64,000 nt of DNA, from positions 3,038,001-3,102,000 of the forward strand of contig NZ_CP129019.1 of NCBI RefSeq assembly GCF_020524355.2. Direction: 5' to 3'. Positions 17,992 through 26,731 of the stretch are shown one piece after another. Every line of letters starts with the position of its first letter. The first letter of the stretch is position 1. The position numbers and the translations under genes were made by a program. The DNA comes from Mesobacillus subterraneus. GTDB lineage: Bacteria; Bacillota; Bacilli; Bacillales; Cytobacillaceae. Under the pieces are notes generated by a model, which did no database searches, was not told the DNA's origin, and worked only from the letters and a program-made list of their open reading frames with translations.

Positions 17992-18690
17992 TCACCCCAA
18001 ATATATGGTTTTCATTTCCTTTTCCTGCACTTTCCCATCTTCCATCCAAACATGATACGCTTTTGCTTCTGGCCTTGAGCTTACCGCCTTAACTAGTTCC
18101 TTATCAATATAGTGCAATGCAGTTCCATCATCCGCGGCAAATCCACCTGAAATCCTGCCTGAGCCTACAAATCTCTTATAAGCAGGACGGCGATCCTCTT
18201 CTCCATCATAATGCGGACAATTGCTGCCATTCAGAAACCCAAGAGCCTTTAGTGAATCAAGTCCGCAGCCAAAAGAATCTGTAATACCTTCCTCAAACCA
18301 GCAGATTGAGCCTGCGCTAACTCCAGCCATTATTTTGCCCTGCCCCCAGGCTTTTCGCAGGACGATATCAAGTCCCCATTCCTTCCAAAGAGCTAGCAGG
18401 TTCTTCGTAATTCCTCCCCCAACATAGATAATATCCTTATCCATAACGAATGCTTCTAAGTCCTTTGATGGTGGACTGAATAATGAAAGGTGTGAAGGGA
18501 TACATTCATGCCTTTCAAAAGCTTTATAGAATCTCGTGATATAATTTTCTGCATCCCCGCTGGCAGTCGGCACGAAACAAACCTTTGGCGTCTGCTTTTC
18601 AGACTGCCCCAGGATATATAAATCCAACAGCGGATTCTCCGGCTCCATCGAAAACCCTCCGCCGCCCATTGCAATAATCTGCCTCAACAC
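17992..18690 (-). CDS. pepE: Peptidase E-like serine peptidase (family S51)
   Basis: A 232-residue cytosolic enzyme with the nucleophile motif AGVSAGSICWF (Ser125), YVGGG near 89 and a class-I-glutamine-amidotransferase-like fold. The best known members cleave N-terminal Asp dipeptides; substrate range here is not proven. Start codons GTG 18696, GTG 18690 and TTG 18687 are possible; AAGGAG favours GTG 18690. Confidence 0.8.
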   Translation of the reverse strand: MLRQIIAMGGGGFSMEPENPLLDLYILGQSEKQTPKVCFVPTASGDAENYITRFYKAFERHECIPSHLSLFSPPSKDLEAFVMDKDIIYVGGGITKNLLALWKEWGLDIVLRKAWGQGKIMAGVSAGSICWFEEGITDSFGCGLDSLKALGFLNGSNCPHYDGEEDRRPAYKRFVGSGRISGGFAADDGTALHYIDKELVKAVSSRPEAKAYHVWMEDGKVQEKEMKTIYLG

Positions 18691-18740
18691 GAACACACTC
18701 CTTCTATTAAAATGGCAATTTTATGCAAAATATTGTGTCC

Positions 18741-19238
18741 CTCATTTCGGGCACATGTTTGCTAATTATGTTACCGAAATTCTTGTTACCGCTTTATTTC
18801 GGGCACATGATCGTCATTTATGTTACCGAAATCCTTGTTACCGCCTCATTTCGGGTACATGTTTGCCATTTATGTTACCGAAATCCTTGTTACCGCCTCA
18901 TTTCGGGCACATGTTTGCCATTTATGTTACCGAAATTCCTGTTACCGCCTCATTTCGGGCACATGATCGCCATTTATGTTACCGAAATTCCTGTTACCGC
19001 CTCATTTCGGGCACATGTTTGCCATTTATGTTACCGAAATTCCTGTTACCGCCTCATTTCGGGCACATGTTTGCCATTTATGTTACCGAAATCCTTGTTA
19101 CCGCCTCATTTCGGGCACATGTTTGCTATTTATGTTACCGAAATCCTTGTTACCGCTTTATTTCGGGCACATGATCGTCATTTATGTTACCGAAATTCCT
19201 GTTACAGCTTTATTTCGGGCACATGATCGTCATTTATG
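18741..19238. repeat. 52-bp tandem array, word GTTACCGAAAT / ATTTCGGGCAC (about nine units)
   Basis: GTTACCGAAAT starts at 18770, 18822, 18874, 18926, 18978, 19030, 19082, 19134 and 19186: nine steps of exactly 52 bases. Each unit also has the inverted word ATTTCGGGCACATG, so each can form a hairpin (CCGAAAT/ATTTCGG). Units differ by substitutions only, no indels. Long overlapping frames in three phases arise from the period and are not genes. Confidence 0.9.
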
Positions 19239-19308
19239 ATTCCTTCTCGGGCAGATGCAACGTTATACCTTATAAATATTCCACTAAGCATTTTGAATTT
19301 CCTTTTAA

Positions 19309-19337
19309 AAAAGCCGCAATCCAAGATTGCGGCTTTC
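19309..19337 (-). terminator. Terminator after yhaP
   Basis: AAGCCGCAATC pairs with GATTGCGGCTT around loop CAA; the minus-strand product ends in TTTTTT. Confidence 0.9.
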
Positions 19338-19340
19338 CAT

Positions 19341-20594
19341 TTATTCGCTTTTCGTTAGCTGGAGTGCTTTTTTGATGTCCTTGAATGAATTTGATTTTCC
19401 GTACATCAGGACTCCACCTCGGTAGACTCTGGCACCGAATACAGCTAGGAAGGCTATTGTGGCAACGAGGATCCCGATTGATAAGGCAATTTCCCAGAAA
19501 GGAATATTCAGCATCCCCACACGCAGGAACATCAACATTGGCGAGAAAAACGGAATGAAGGATGTATATTTTACAAATGGCGCTTCAGGCTGACCAAGAC
19601 CGAACATCGCCATCATGAAACCAGCGACGACAAGCAGCGTCATCGGGGTAATCATTTGCTGGACATCTTCAATCCGGCTGACGAGTGAGCCAAGGAAGGC
19701 CGCCATAGTCGCGTACAGGAAATAGCCTAAAATGAAGAAAATCACTGCATATGCAATTGTGCTGCCTGCGATATTCCCAAAACCGAAGAACTCGAAAAAT
19801 CCACCTTCCATATTATCGAGATTCTGTTTGACGGAGAAGTACCCGACAAGCAAGAGAACGGCGAGCTGAGTCAAGCTTAATAGCCCAATCCCGAGAATCT
19901 TCGCAAACATTTGCTTGATAGGAGATACACTGGATATCATGATTTCCATTACTCTTGATGATTTTTCAGTCGCAACTTCCATCGCGATCATGTTGGCATA
20001 CATGATGACGGCAAAATAGATGATGAACAGAAGAACATAGACTAATCCTCTTGCCTGATTCAGTTCCTCTTCGGTCTTTGCATCTTCTTCAAGAGCAGAT
20101 TTTTCAAATTCAACTGGTGCATAAAGTTTTTCCAATTGATCTGGAGCGATATTGATTTGAGAGGATGCCATCGCTGTCTTGATCTGCTGTAATGCCGCCT
20201 GCAGATCGCCAGGAATTGCAGAATCCGCAATGCTCATCGCTTTGTAGGAAGCCGCCGGCAGCTCTTCATTGTTCAAGCTTAATTGTAATAAACCTTTATA
20301 TTTTCCTTCCTCGACAGCTTTCCTGGCACCTTCTTCTTTTCCATCAAACTTTTCCAGGACTAGCTCTTCGTTGACCAATTTCATTTGCTCATTCAGCGGC
20401 TCAAATAGCTGGCCTGTAGCATCAATGACAGCAATTTTATCGGTCTCGTCACCTTTATTGAAAAAGTCGATGATGTTTGACATGTTTGTGAGCGCAAGCA
20501 TAATTCCTACGGTCAGAATCGTTGTAACTAAAAAGGATTTTGTTTTTAACTTGCTCATGTATGTATGGATTAGGATGATGAAGAAATTATTCAT
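19341..20594 (-). CDS. yhaP: ABC-2 type transporter permease (NatB/YhaP-like)
   Basis: A 417-residue permease: one N-terminal helix, a large extracytoplasmic domain (about residues 40-165), then five or six helices, as in NatB-type exporters. Its ATG 20594 overlaps the yhaQ stop (ATGAATAA), so translation is coupled. Related systems export sodium or act in envelope stress; the cargo here is unknown. Confidence 0.88.
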   Translation of the reverse strand: MNNFFIILIHTYMSKLKTKSFLVTTILTVGIMLALTNMSNIIDFFNKGDETDKIAVIDATGQLFEPLNEQMKLVNEELVLEKFDGKEEGARKAVEEGKYKGLLQLSLNNEELPAASYKAMSIADSAIPGDLQAALQQIKTAMASSQINIAPDQLEKLYAPVEFEKSALEEDAKTEEELNQARGLVYVLLFIIYFAVIMYANMIAMEVATEKSSRVMEIMISSVSPIKQMFAKILGIGLLSLTQLAVLLLVGYFSVKQNLDNMEGGFFEFFGFGNIAGSTIAYAVIFFILGYFLYATMAAFLGSLVSRIEDVQQMITPMTLLVVAGFMMAMFGLGQPEAPFVKYTSFIPFFSPMLMFLRVGMLNIPFWEIALSIGILVATIAFLAVFGARVYRGGVLMYGKSNSFKDIKKALQLTKSE

Positions 20595-21492
20595 ATGAAG
20601 CACCAACCTTTTCTATGAAGATATCATTGAGGCTTGGCTCTTCAAGTACAAACTTGCGAATAAAACCTTTGCCAACGATATCTTTTAGAATGTCTTCTGC
20701 TACGTGCTCACCCGAGATTTGCAGGTGGATTCCCTCTGCCGTCATTTTTGCTTTTGCCACTCCAGGATAATCCTTTAGGAATGAAGTATCAAAATCCGCA
20801 TGGATGACCAGATTCTTTTTACCAAAAGATCGTTTGATTTCTCTTAGTGACCCATGGACTACTGGACTTCCTTTGTGCATAATGCAAATATGTTCACACA
20901 TCTCTTCCACATGCTCCATTCGGTGACTCGCAAATACGATTGTCGTGCCCGCATTTTTGAGTTCGAGGACAGCTTCCTTTAACTGCTCCACATTTACCGG
21001 ATCTAGTCCGCTAAAAGGTTCATCAAGGATCAACAGTCTTGGTTTGTGGATGACGGCGGCAATAAACTGGATTTTTTGCTGGTTACCCTTTGAAAGCTCT
21101 TCAACTTTTTTATCCGCATACTCTGGCACCTTGAAGCGATTTAACCAGTAATCAAGCTCCTTGAGTGCCGCCTGTTTTTGCATCCCTCTTAATCTTGCAA
21201 GATAGACGATTTGTTCGCGAACCTTAAGTTTTGGATAAAGTCCCCTTTCCTCAGGCAGGTAACCAATGATACTGCTCGTTTCATAATTGATTGGCTTACT
21301 GTCCCAAGTAACTTTTCCGTCTGAAACATCAAGGAGACCAAGGATCATCCGGAAAGTCGTTGTCTTCCCTGCGCCATTCGCACCTAGAAATCCGAACATT
21401 TCTTTTTCTGGTATATTGAGTGAAAGCTGGTTCACTGCTGTGAAATTGCCAAATCTCTTTGTAACTTTTTCAAGCTGTAAGGCTATATTCAT
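20587..21492 (-). CDS. yhaQ: ABC transporter ATP-binding protein (NatA/YhaQ-like)
   Basis: A 301-residue ATPase with Walker A GANGAGKTT (37-45), signature LSKGNQQK, Walker B LLILDEPFSGLD and switch ASHRMEHVEE. The C-terminal ~80 residues form the extra regulatory domain usual in this subclass. It pairs with the overlapping permease yhaP. The ATG follows AGGAAGAT. Confidence 0.9.
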   Translation of the reverse strand: MNIALQLEKVTKRFGNFTAVNQLSLNIPEKEMFGFLGANGAGKTTTFRMILGLLDVSDGKVTWDSKPINYETSSIIGYLPEERGLYPKLKVREQIVYLARLRGMQKQAALKELDYWLNRFKVPEYADKKVEELSKGNQQKIQFIAAVIHKPRLLILDEPFSGLDPVNVEQLKEAVLELKNAGTTIVFASHRMEHVEEMCEHICIMHKGSPVVHGSLREIKRSFGKKNLVIHADFDTSFLKDYPGVAKAKMTAEGIHLQISGEHVAEDILKDIVGKGFIRKFVLEEPSLNDIFIEKVGASYE

Positions 21493-21620
21493 CTTCCTCC
21501 TTTTCCATTAAATTACTACGAATTTAATCGGGCAATAGTTTCATATTTTAAATATATTTTTTATTTTGCATATTTAAAAAAGTTATGCAAAAATAATAGT
21601 AACAGTCTGAATTTTACAAA

Positions 21621-21739
21621 GAAAAGCAGAAGCACCTTGGTTTGCCATCACAAAGCGCCGGAGGGCCTGACAGTGAAGCCGTTCTTGGACTTCATTGACA
21701 GGGCCGAAGCGTTTCGATGGGCTTGGAGCTGAAGCTAGG
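21621..21739 (+). repeat. ~122-bp element, diverged copy
   Basis: Recognisable by AGCACCTTGG, GGAGGGCCTGACAGTGAAG, GACTTCATTGACAGGGCC and the tail GGCTTGGAGCTGAAGC. It is more mutated than the array copies and lies between divergent yhaQ and yhzD. Confidence 0.75.
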
Positions 21740-21793
21740 CAGTTCAAGAAGTTAATTATATACTTACTAATCTTTCAAGAAGGGGAAGTTGTG

Positions 21794-21952
21794 ATGGACA
21801 CTTACAAACTGACAGCCTTTGAACCAAATGGGGAAAAATTGATTGACGAGTCATTCCAGGCCGGCAATGATGATGAAGCAAAAGAAATCGGTGCAAGAAT
21901 GCTTGAAGAAAAAAAATCTCAGCGACAAGACGCATCGATGTACATCACCTAG
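21794..21952 (+). CDS. yhzD: YhzD-like small protein (52 aa)
   Basis: ATG 21794 is preceded by AAGGGGAAG. The product (MDTYKLTAFEPNGEKLIDE..., ending QDASMYIT) is acidic and soluble with a predicted beta-beta-alpha pattern. Length and position next to yhaR fit YhzD. The longer frame to 21695 runs into the repeat and is rejected. Function unknown. Confidence 0.75.
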   Translation: MDTYKLTAFEPNGEKLIDESFQAGNDDEAKEIGARMLEEKKSQRQDASMYIT

Positions 21953-21982
21953 AGGAAAATTGGTTCTATTTCATCCATAGGA

Positions 21983-22018
21983 AAAAGCAAAGAGGTCGAA
22001 CCTCTTTGCTTTTTTTAT
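21983..22018. terminator. Bidirectional terminator between yhzD and yhaR
   Basis: AAAGCAAAGAGGT pairs with ACCTCTTTGCTTT around CGA, with a T run on the + side and A-rich flank opposite. Confidence 0.9.
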
Positions 22019-22020
22019 AT

Positions 22021-22815
22021 TTATTTTCCTTTAAACTGCGGCTTCCTCTTTTCAAGGAAAGCATTGATGCCTTCCTGATGATCTTCTGTCTGGCGCATTT
22101 TGAATTGGCCGTATTTTTCCAATTCAAGTATTTTCAATAGTGAAGGCCTGTTTTTCTCAGCTAGGATTTTCTTTGATTTTATCATAGCTTGAACCGGTTT
22201 GTTCAGCCATTCCTGCAGTTTTCCTTCAATTGCTTCTGCAAAGTCACCCGCTGGCACCTCGTCAATAAGTCCCAGTGTCAGTGCTTCATCAGCAGAAAGC
22301 GTCTTTCCTTCCCAGATGAGTTGCTTCGCCTTCGTTTCCCCAAGACGCTCTTCCATGAAAAAGTGGCCTCCGCCATCCGGAATCAAGCCGATGCCAATGA
22401 AGTTCATCGCAATCTTGCTTGATGGCTCAGCGATTATGTAATCTGTCGCGAGAGCCAAGCTGAATCCCAGGCCGGCCGCAGCACCTGTAACTGCAGCAAT
22501 TGTTACCTTTGGCATGCTGTACAGAGTCACGATCATATCGTGAATATCGTCCATCACATGGTAGAAATCGCTTTCATTTGTATTGGAAAGCATTGTTTTG
22601 ATATCACCACCGGCAGAGAATGCCCGTCCCGCTCCTTTAATTAGAACGATATCAATTTCATCCGACTTGCAGATTTCCTTAAGATTCATCGTAATTCCCT
22701 TAATCATTTCGACATCTAAGGCATTCAGTGCTTCTGGCCTGTTCAACTCGAGAATTGCAACTCGTCCATTAATGTTTAATTTTACAGTGTCCGTTGAAAA
22801 TTCAATCGCCACCAT
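22021..22815 (-). CDS. yhaR: Enoyl-CoA hydratase/isomerase-family protein
   Basis: A 264-residue crotonase-fold protein with the oxyanion-hole segments GRAFSAGGDIKTM (about 62-74) and TGAAAGLGFSLALATDY (about 108-124). Crotonases act on acyl-CoA thioesters; the exact reaction is not predictable because the second catalytic Glu position reads PDGGGHFFME. GGAGGGG precedes the ATG. In B. subtilis yhaR lies beside hemZ, as here. Confidence 0.85.
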   Translation of the reverse strand: MVAIEFSTDTVKLNINGRVAILELNRPEALNALDVEMIKGITMNLKEICKSDEIDIVLIKGAGRAFSAGGDIKTMLSNTNESDFYHVMDDIHDMIVTLYSMPKVTIAAVTGAAAGLGFSLALATDYIIAEPSSKIAMNFIGIGLIPDGGGHFFMEERLGETKAKQLIWEGKTLSADEALTLGLIDEVPAGDFAEAIEGKLQEWLNKPVQAMIKSKKILAEKNRPSLLKILELEKYGQFKMRQTEDHQEGINAFLEKRKPQFKGK

Positions 22816-22945
22816 TCATCCCCTCCATTTATCCTTATACTTTTATTATATAGGGAGATGTTATATTTAAAAACCTTTTTCTTACTATTTAGATTTTTTA
22901 AGAAATAAATGATTTTCCGGGCGGACAAATGTATGTTTTTTCCAC

Positions 22946-23040
22946 TTCGCGGAATTATGGTGGATTGAAATTCCCCGTCTGTTACTTCGCAGAATTAGAA
23001 GCTGTTTTCGCGGAATTGCCGGACAATATCGCTGAATTTC
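22946..23040. repeat. Intergenic array, 21-bp steps, word TTCGCGGAATT
   Basis: TTCGCGGAATTA at 22946, TTCGCAGAATTA at 22986, TTCGCGGAATT at 23007 and ATCGCTGAATT at 23028. Steps are 40, 21 and 21; an inverted, degraded copy (GAAATTCCCCG) sits in the 40-base gap. No gene is seen in 22816-23137. Confidence 0.6.
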
Positions 23041-23043
23041 AGG

Positions 23044-23085
23044 TTTTACACAATAAATGCTGGTGTTTTATTGTGTAAAAAAAAA
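23044..23085. repeat. Strong inverted repeat between yhaR and hemZ
   Basis: TTTACACAATAAA and TTTATTGTGTAAA form 13-bp arms around a short centre. No proper T tail follows on either strand, so it may be a protein site or a degraded terminator rather than a clean terminator. Confidence 0.55.
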
Positions 23086-23096
23086 ACTACTTCAAA

Positions 23097-23134
23097 GCGA
23101 AAAGCTCCCGGAATCTTCTCTCGGGAGCTTTTTA
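23097..23134 (-). terminator. Terminator after hemZ
   Basis: AAAAGCTCCCG pairs with CGGGAGCTTTT around a ten-base loop. Confidence 0.85.
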
Positions 23135-23137
23135 CCA

Positions 23138-24649
23138 TTATATTGTAGCTTTATTAAACAAAGAATCGAGGATTTCAATCTTTTTATTTGCGTATTCTTT
23201 AAAGCTGTCGTTATACGACTTTGGATCCTTTGGATTCGAGAATTGTGTAATGACACCTGTTTCGGGATCAATGAATTTGCTCGATGCGCCGCATCCAAGG
23301 CCGATGATGGTCTGCTGCTCTTCCATGATGATGATATTGTACAGACTTTCCTGTTCTTTGAAAGCATAGCCAACATTCTCCAAGTTTCCAAGGATGTTCT
23401 TCTGCCTGTACAGATAGTATGGCACGTAGTCATGCTTCTTCGTCCATGATTCAGCCATATTCATCATTTTTTCTATTTCTTCGCGGCCTGCTACTTTATA
23501 CTTCTGTTTATTTTTTGTCATTTCAGACGCTCTTTTAAACGAAAGAGTATGGACTGTCAAGGATTCCGGCATTAGCTTTTCCGATTCAGCAAGGGTATGG
23601 GCAAATTCCTCTGTCCCTTCCCCTGGAAGGCCGATGATCAAATCCATGTTGATGTTGTTCATTCCCATTTCGCGGGCCAGATGGAATTTTTCAATCGTTT
23701 CCTTCACTGTATGGTGACGGCGGCCGATTGCCTTCAAAGTTTCCTGGATATATGACTGTGGATTGATGCTGATCCGGTCAATATTCCACTTTTTCAGCAC
23801 TTCTAATTTTTCAGGAGTGATCGTGTCCGGCCGGCCGGCTTCGACGGTCACTTCTCTGATATTTTTGACATCCGGGAAAGACTGTTGAACTTCTTCATAC
23901 AACATGTCCATCTCTTCAGCGGTGATCGAAGTTGGCGTACCGCCTCCATAGTAAACCGTTGTAATCTTGATATCATTCTTCTTCAGCCAGTCACCGATTT
24001 GGCGTATCTCAAAATGAAGCCCGCCTAGGAAAGAATCCACCGACCCCTGTCGGCCGTTGATAGCATAAGCCGGGAAGGTGCAGTAAGCACACTTCGTCGG
24101 GCAAAATGGGATGCCGATATAAATGCTTACACCATTTTTTAAATCGTACAAATCAGGCAGGACTGCGAGCTGGCGGTCGACGATCTGCTGCATGAGCTGT
24201 ATTTTCTCATCAGATATCAAATACTGTTCCTTCAGCTCTCTATGGGCATCATTCTGTTTCATACCTTCACGGAGCTTTTTATGCAAAAGTTTTGTGGGAC
24301 GAACTCCGGTGAGAATACCCCACTTCTGGATCAACCCTGTCCAATTCTGAAGCACTTTTAAATAAGACCTTGATATGACGGTCTTGAGCAGTTTGAATTG
24401 TTCTTTATCACTCAAGCCAGCGGGAATTTCTTTGTTAGCCTCTGCTGTAAAATTCTCGCCATTTGCCATCAAAGCTGCTTTTACAAATAGCTCGCCATCG
24501 TCATTATGAATATCGAAATCAACTACTGCATCAACTTCCTGATCCGTCCCGCATAATGTGACTTCAGATTCTTCAAAGAATAAATTAGCGATTAACCCTA
24601 AAGGACGCTGGAATCTTTCATCGTAAATACCGTTTATATTAATTCTCAT
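23138..24649 (-). CDS. hemZ: Radical SAM coproporphyrinogen dehydrogenase-like HemZ
   Basis: A 503-residue radical SAM protein. The iron-sulfur cluster motif CPTKCAYC has Cys183, Cys187 and Cys190; YYGGGTPTS and the EAGRPDT, NPQSYIQETLKAIGR and GLPGEGTEEF strands complete the barrel. HemZ is related to oxygen-independent coproporphyrinogen III oxidase in heme synthesis. An N-terminal ~150-residue domain precedes the core, as in HemZ and unlike short HemN. ATG 24649 has AAAAGGTG upstream; the frame is open to 24706. Confidence 0.9.
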   Translation of the reverse strand: MRININGIYDERFQRPLGLIANLFFEESEVTLCGTDQEVDAVVDFDIHNDDGELFVKAALMANGENFTAEANKEIPAGLSDKEQFKLLKTVISRSYLKVLQNWTGLIQKWGILTGVRPTKLLHKKLREGMKQNDAHRELKEQYLISDEKIQLMQQIVDRQLAVLPDLYDLKNGVSIYIGIPFCPTKCAYCTFPAYAINGRQGSVDSFLGGLHFEIRQIGDWLKKNDIKITTVYYGGGTPTSITAEEMDMLYEEVQQSFPDVKNIREVTVEAGRPDTITPEKLEVLKKWNIDRISINPQSYIQETLKAIGRRHHTVKETIEKFHLAREMGMNNINMDLIIGLPGEGTEEFAHTLAESEKLMPESLTVHTLSFKRASEMTKNKQKYKVAGREEIEKMMNMAESWTKKHDYVPYYLYRQKNILGNLENVGYAFKEQESLYNIIIMEEQQTIIGLGCGASSKFIDPETGVITQFSNPKDPKSYNDSFKEYANKKIEILDSLFNKATI

Positions 24650-24769
24650 GATTTCACCTTTTTCAATTAAACATGCTTCAATAAGTGTAATAGATGTATG
24701 ATTCACAGGTCAAGATAGTGTAAAAGCTACCAGTATGAGTATTAGTCTTGCTGATTATTATAGATGGTC

Positions 24770-24887
24770 GATTTATTTTCCTTAAAAATCTAAAATATTC
24801 CTTAGTCCATCCCTTTTATTCCTTACAATTCTAAAATATTCCTTAAACACCCTGAAATATTCTTTAAAACCCCATTATATTCCCAAC
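24770..24887. repeat. Intergenic array, 20-21-bp period, word TATTCCTTA
   Basis: The CC of the word falls at 24780, 24800, 24821, 24841, 24862 (as CT) and 24882: steps of 20, 21, 20, 21 and 20. CTAAAATATTCCTTA is present twice in full. The 24650-24934 gap has no gene. Confidence 0.7.
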
Positions 24888-24895
24888 CACAGGAA

Positions 24896-24928
24896 AAGCA
24901 TGCCGGATTTTCTTTCCAGGCATGCTTA
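24896..24928 (-). terminator. Hairpin after yhaX
   Basis: AAGCATGCC (24896-24904) pairs with GGCATGCTT (24919-24927). The T tail on the minus strand is short (TTTTCC). Confidence 0.6.
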
Positions 24929-24934
24929 ATATTA

Positions 24935-25807
24935 TTACATCTTGATAATGTTCATTTTCCTAAGAAATTCAATTGGCTGCTGCTTTCGAAAATGTTCCTT
25001 AACCATATAGCTGACACCGTGCTGATTGTTCGATCGGGTTACCCAATCAGAAGCCTTTTTGATTTCTGGAGATGCATTCCCCATTGCTACGCCAAGTCCA
25101 CAAGCCTCAATCATATCGATGTCGTCACTACCATCACCAATTGCGACCATTTCCTTTAATGGGATGCCAAGATGTTCACCTAATTGGATCAGACCATTCA
25201 GTTTTGAGACACCCTCAGGCATGATATCCAGCCTGTATTCATTCAGCTTGGACATAGAAACTTCTGAGAACATTCCATTTATCGCCTGCTGTGCATCTTT
25301 CAAATCTTCTTCATACTCGAAATAGACTTCTATTTTAGGTGGTGAGACTGGATCATTGACCAGTGTTTCACTGATAGAATCCGTGAATTGCTGTGAGTAA
25401 AAAATTGGATCACCGGATGTGAACACGGTTTTCGCCAGCAAGTTATGGTTCAACTTATACTTATTTGCCAGTGAGAACTTTTCGTGCACAAGCCTGATTT
25501 GGCATGGAAAGCTTTCCAGGAACCTGACAAGCTGAAAAGTTACATCCTCCGGTATCCGTTTTTCAAAAACCGGGTCACTGCGAAGATCATCAGAAATATA
25601 GGATCCAAGGTGAGTCACCAGCAGTGAATTTATTTTCAGCGCTTTTGCCACTTTTTTGGCAGAAGGAAAGCTTCTTGAAGTTACTAGAGTTACATAAACC
25701 CCTTTTCGCTGTACGTATTCAATCGCATCCCTCGTGGATTTATGAAGCCTTCCATTTGATTGGAGAATCGTTCCATCCACATTAAGCGCAAGAAGACGGT
25801 AAATCAT
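24935..25807 (-). CDS. yhaX: Cof-type HAD-superfamily protein YhaX
   Basis: A 290-residue HAD IIB protein with a cap domain and the C-terminal metal motif GDGSDDIDMIEACGLGVAMGN. The nucleophile motif, normally DxDGT, reads LNVDGTI: the first Asp is Asn9, while Asp11 is kept. Phosphotransfer chemistry needs the first Asp, so catalysis may be lost or altered. I recall that B. subtilis YhaX also has Asn here, which would make it a subfamily trait, but that needs checking. It is often described as spore-associated. Confidence 0.85.
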   Translation of the reverse strand: MIYRLLALNVDGTILQSNGRLHKSTRDAIEYVQRKGVYVTLVTSRSFPSAKKVAKALKINSLLVTHLGSYISDDLRSDPVFEKRIPEDVTFQLVRFLESFPCQIRLVHEKFSLANKYKLNHNLLAKTVFTSGDPIFYSQQFTDSISETLVNDPVSPPKIEVYFEYEEDLKDAQQAINGMFSEVSMSKLNEYRLDIMPEGVSKLNGLIQLGEHLGIPLKEMVAIGDGSDDIDMIEACGLGVAMGNASPEIKKASDWVTRSNNQHGVSYMVKEHFRKQQPIEFLRKMNIIKM

Positions 25808-25973
25808 ATTTATGCCCCCATTTCTTCGGTGTTTTTGTCCTTATTTAACTTGTATGATAGAAACCGAGAGAATAGAACATAGGCATGATTATGATTTAGC
25901 TTACTTGAGGGATTCAGTCGTCAGGGAAATCAAGCAGCATATTTGGTGTGTCCTGCCTCCAAATAGAATCATA

Positions 25974-26032
25974 GATGACGGACAGCTTTTCCCGTTTTAC
26001 GTTCATTTGTGTCCGTCATAATATTGATGACG
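25974..26032. repeat. Short 52-bp array, word GATGACG(G)ACA / TGTCCGTCAT
   Basis: GATGACG occurs at 25974 and 26026, exactly 52 apart, with the inverted copy TGTCCGTCA at 26010-26018 between. TGACGGACA and TGTCCGTCA could also pair as a 9-bp stem. The rest of 25808-26060 shows no gene. Confidence 0.5.
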
Positions 26033-26064
26033 CACATATTCACCTTTTTTCCGAACAACAAAAA

Positions 26065-26088
26065 AACTCCCGCACATCGGCGGGAGTT
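26065..26088 (-). terminator. Terminator after yheA
   Basis: AACTCCCGC pairs with GCGGGAGTT; the minus-strand product ends in TTTTTTTG. Confidence 0.9.
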
Positions 26089-26104
26089 CAGTTCTGTCTA
26101 TCTA

Positions 26105-26464
26105 TTATTGCTGCTGGTTCGGGTTTCCGTAAAGCTCTTCAAGTGGCTTCATGATGACCTGATTAAGTTCTCCAATCACCATGCTCATTCTTTGCTCTGC
26201 TTCCATCAGCTTTGAGATTAACTCATGCTGCTGAACAAGTGCGACTGTCTTTTGAGCCTGCTCTACTTCTTCCTGGGTAATTTCCTGCCCAGTCATTTGC
26301 TTTTCCTGAAGCTGCAGCTGGATATTGCGAAAGCTTTCAAACATTCTTTTTGCTGATTCATCGCTGTTTACAGCATCATAGAGTTTTTTCAATTCTGTGT
26401 ATTCCGCACTGTTTCTGATTGCTTTTTCCAATTCGTAGGCTGAATCGTATAGATTTACTGCCAT
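26105..26464 (-). CDS. yheA: YlbF/YmcA-family protein YheA
   Basis: A 119-residue all-helical protein (DSAYELEKAIRNSAEYTELKKLYDAV... KTVALVQQHELISKLMEAEQRM), matching the YlbF/YmcA/YheA family. Relatives YlbF and YmcA act with RNase Y in RNA processing; YheA itself is less well understood. It is monocistronic, with a terminator just downstream. Confidence 0.85.
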   Translation of the reverse strand: MAVNLYDSAYELEKAIRNSAEYTELKKLYDAVNSDESAKRMFESFRNIQLQLQEKQMTGQEITQEEVEQAQKTVALVQQHELISKLMEAEQRMSMVIGELNQVIMKPLEELYGNPNQQQ

Positions 26465-26626
26465 TCAAATCACTCCTTCTACGTTAAACGCTCCACACCA
26501 CTATAACAAACTATGTTGCTGAATGCCAAAAGTTCGGGTTACGCGCAATCCAACTCCTATTATGAAAATCACCAATAACAACTAATATTCATAGGATGCA
26601 ATATGTGTGTTTGCCTATTTTACAGT

Positions 26627-26712
26627 AGGCTGTTTAGAAAGCGCAAACGAACAAATTACCCGGTCGCCTAGGTGCACGAGTTATCGAAGTATCACCTTTT
26701 TAGACAGCCTAA
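26627..26712. other. Inverted repeat upstream of the first YheCD gene
   Basis: TAGGCTGTTTA (26627-26637) and TAGACAGCCTA (about 26701-26711) are complementary with one G-U pair and flank about 64 bases. It lies within 30 bases of the start codon, so it could shape the mRNA leader or be a binding site. No further support. Confidence 0.3.
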
Positions 26713-26731
26713 AAGAAATTGAGGAGAAGCT

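Noticed and set aside
18741..19238. CRISPR array
   Set aside because: Whole 52-bp units are repeated; there are no unique spacers alternating with constant repeats, and no cas genes are in the window. The same holds for 49 kb and 61.5 kb.
18723..19239. Overlapping frames of 87-167 codons on the + strand
   Set aside because: They exist in three phases because 52 is not a multiple of three and the units lack stops. No ribosome binding sites and the products are simple period translations.
23057..23449. 130-codon + frame
   Set aside because: Antisense to hemZ and starting within an inverted repeat; no coding support.
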